Source of the DNA: Acinetobacter sp. UBA6641
GTDB lineage: Bacteria > Pseudomonadota > Gammaproteobacteria > Pseudomonadales > Moraxellaceae
Length of the DNA stretch: 7,626 nt
Direction of reading: 5' to 3'
NCBI GenBank assembly: GCA_002455755.1
Contig: DKLL01000049.1
Span: 35,081-42,706 of the forward strand
Shown here: positions 6,243 to 7,626 of the stretch, piece by piece
Position numbering within the stretch: the stretch's first letter is position 1
Layout of the letters: every line of letters starts with the position of its first letter
The notes under the pieces: model-generated
Told to the model about the DNA's origin: nothing
The model's input: only the letters and a program-made list of their open reading frames with translations
Database searches by the model: none
Position numbers and translations under genes: made by a program

Positions 6243-7454
6243 ATGACAACCCCTTATACAGGTAATGGTCCTGATGACTTGGGATTTTTTGGTAAATTTG
6301 GCGGATGTTACATACCAGAGAGCTTAATGCCGGCACTTCAAGAATTAGAGCAAGCCTTTAATACTGTTCGGCACAAACCTGAATTTTGGGCTGAATATCA
6401 CCAGATTTTAACGGACTTCGTTGGTCGCCCTAGTCCTCTTTTCTATGCAAAAAACCTAACAGCTTATGCGGGAGGTGCTCGAATATATCTCAAGCGAGAA
6501 GATTTAAACCATACCGGTGCACATAAGATCAATAATTGTGTAGGGCAAATCTTATTAGCCAAATTTATGGGCAAAACCAGAATCATTGCAGAAACGGGTG
6601 CTGGACAACATGGTGTTGCAACAGCAACGGTTTGTGCGCTTTTTAAGATGAAATGTACCATTTTTATGGGAGAAACAGATATTCAGCGCCAACAAATGAA
6701 TGTTGAACGCATGAAATTACTCGGTGCTGAAGTCAGAAGTGTTCAAAAAGGTCGTGGGACTTTAAAAGATGCGATGAACGAAGCATTACGTGACTGGATT
6801 CGTCATGTGGATACAACCTATTACTTGTTGGGTACGGGTGCAGGCCCTCATCCATATCCCGTCATGGTGAGAGAATTTCAGAAAATTATTGGTCTAGAAG
6901 CCAGAAACCAAATCCTGCTCAAAGAAAATAAATTGCCTGATGCCTTAGTTGCTTGTGTTGGTGGTGGATCAAATGCATTAGGGTTGATGCATCCTTTTCT
7001 AGAAGACCTGAATGTCAAAATGTTTGGCGTTGAGGCAGGTGGAAAAGGAACACATACTGGGGAACATGCCGCCTCTGTTTGCAAAGGTCAGGTCGGTGTG
7101 CTACATGGCAATTTAACCTATTTATTACAAGATTTAGATGGGCAGATTTTAGAAGGACACTCTATATCAGCCGGCTTAGATTATCCTGGTGTTGGTCCTG
7201 AGCATGGCATTCTGTTTGAAACAGGACGTGTGACATATACGGCTATAACCGATCAAGAAGCTGTAAATGCCTTTCAGCTTTTAAGCCAACAGGAGGGCAT
7301 TATTCCTGCGCTTGAGAGTTCTCATGCAATAGCGTATGCGATTCAACTTGCTCAAGAAATGCAGCCAGAACAGATCGTTATTGTCAATTTAAGTGGCAGA
7401 GGAGACAAAGACTTAAACACGGTCAAAAAATATCTTGCAGGAGCTACAGCATGA
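6243..7454 (+). CDS. trpB: Tryptophan synthase beta chain
   Basis: A 403-residue cytoplasmic PLP enzyme that joins indole and L-serine to give L-tryptophan, working as an alpha2-beta2 complex with TrpA. The PLP lysine is K95 in HTGAHKINN. The catalytic Glu is E117 in AETGAGQHG. The phosphate-binding loop is GGGSNA (240-245), and the C-terminal cofactor Ser is in LSGRGDKD (383-390). The [11 protein letters not shown] opening is typical of the TrpB1 class, and length is normal. Unusual points are [11 protein letters not shown] (196-206), where most TrpBs have G-[ST]-V-A-G-P-H-P-Y-P, and Cys22 in place of the usual Arg or Met. All catalytic residues are kept, so it should be active. AAGAGA upstream of the ATG serves as a modest ribosome site. 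The stop overlaps the trpA start by 4 bases (ATGA), indicating coupled translation. A LysR gene is divergent upstream. Confidence 0.96.
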   Translation: MTTPYTGNGPDDLGFFGKFGGCYIPESLMPALQELEQAFNTVRHKPEFWAEYHQILTDFVGRPSPLFYAKNLTAYAGGARIYLKREDLNHTGAHKINNCVGQILLAKFMGKTRIIAETGAGQHGVATATVCALFKMKCTIFMGETDIQRQQMNVERMKLLGAEVRSVQKGRGTLKDAMNEALRDWIRHVDTTYYLLGTGAGPHPYPVMVREFQKIIGLEARNQILLKENKLPDALVACVGGGSNALGLMHPFLEDLNVKMFGVEAGGKGTHTGEHAASVCKGQVGVLHGNLTYLLQDLDGQILEGHSISAGLDYPGVGPEHGILFETGRVTYTAITDQEAVNAFQLLSQQEGIIPALESSHAIAYAIQLAQEMQPEQIVIVNLSGRGDKDLNTVKKYLAGATA

Positions 7455-7626
7455 ACCGTCTAGATCAAAAATTAGAGCAATTGAAACTGGAAAACCGAAG
7501 CGGTCTGGTCTGTTATTTTACTGCTGGAGATCCTAATTTTACAGAAAGTTGTCGTATGTTAAGCCAATTAGGTCAAGCAGGGGCTGACATTATTGAAGTG
7601 GGTATTCCATTTTCTGATCCAGTGGT
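7451..7626 (+). CDS. trpA: Tryptophan synthase alpha chain, N-terminal fragment (gene cut by window end)
   Basis: The first 58 codons and two further bases of trpA are present, starting at the ATG that overlaps the trpB stop (ATGA, 7451-7454). The peptide shows [12 protein letters not shown] (19-30) and [15 protein letters not shown] (43-57), the standard TrpA signature. E49 matches the catalytic glutamate of the E. coli and Salmonella enzymes in both motif and numbering. TrpA is a cytoplasmic TIM barrel that splits indole-3-glycerol phosphate and passes indole to TrpB. The rest of the barrel, including the second catalytic acid, lies beyond the window. The 4-base overlap suggests the two subunits are made in equal amounts from one transcript. 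Confidence 0.95.
   Translation, partial: MNRLDQKLEQLKLENRSGLVCYFTAGDPNFTESCRMLSQLGQAGADIIEVGIPFSDPV

Overview
The window looks like a chromosomal stretch of a gammaproteobacterium, most plausibly a moraxellal genus such as Acinetobacter. This rests on protein style, moderate-to-low GC and the gene neighbourhood, not on a database match. It holds nine genes (two cut by the window edges) in three transcription blocks. There are no RNA genes, insertion sequences or CRISPR arrays that I can see.

Block 1 (1-3390, + strand) is a tight run: the C-terminal end of a Cfa-family fatty-acyl methyltransferase, a DUF1295 multi-pass membrane protein of the steroid-reductase/ICMT type, a second and different Cfa-superfamily methyltransferase that resembles plant coclaurine N-methyltransferase-like enzymes, and a sensor histidine kinase. 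Block 2 (5142-3387, - strand) runs towards it: an NTF2-like lipoprotein, a secreted chalcone-isomerase-like protein, and an OmpR-type response regulator. The kinase and regulator genes meet tail to tail and overlap by 4 bases, so this probable cognate pair is split between two converging operons. Together the two blocks look like one membrane-lipid modification locus with its own two-component control: methyltransferases and a membrane reductase-like protein act on acyl chains, two exported proteins of unclear role work outside the inner membrane, and the kinase/regulator pair probably adjusts expression. A GTGAA direct repeat with 11-base spacing lies at the putative promoter of block 2 and is a candidate binding site for the regulator.

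Block 3 (5259-7626) is visibly AT-richer, most strongly in its first gene. It is a LysR regulator resembling TrpI/GcvA, divergent from a trpB-trpA pair (trpA is cut by the window end). The 102-base gap between them should hold both promoters and the operator. This Pseudomonas-style trpI-trpBA layout, with an unusual TrpB sequence, may be an extra or transferred tryptophan synthase module.

The most interesting part is the lipid locus with its split two-component system; the product it makes is not deducible from sequence alone. Genes upstream of position 1 may complete the pathway.
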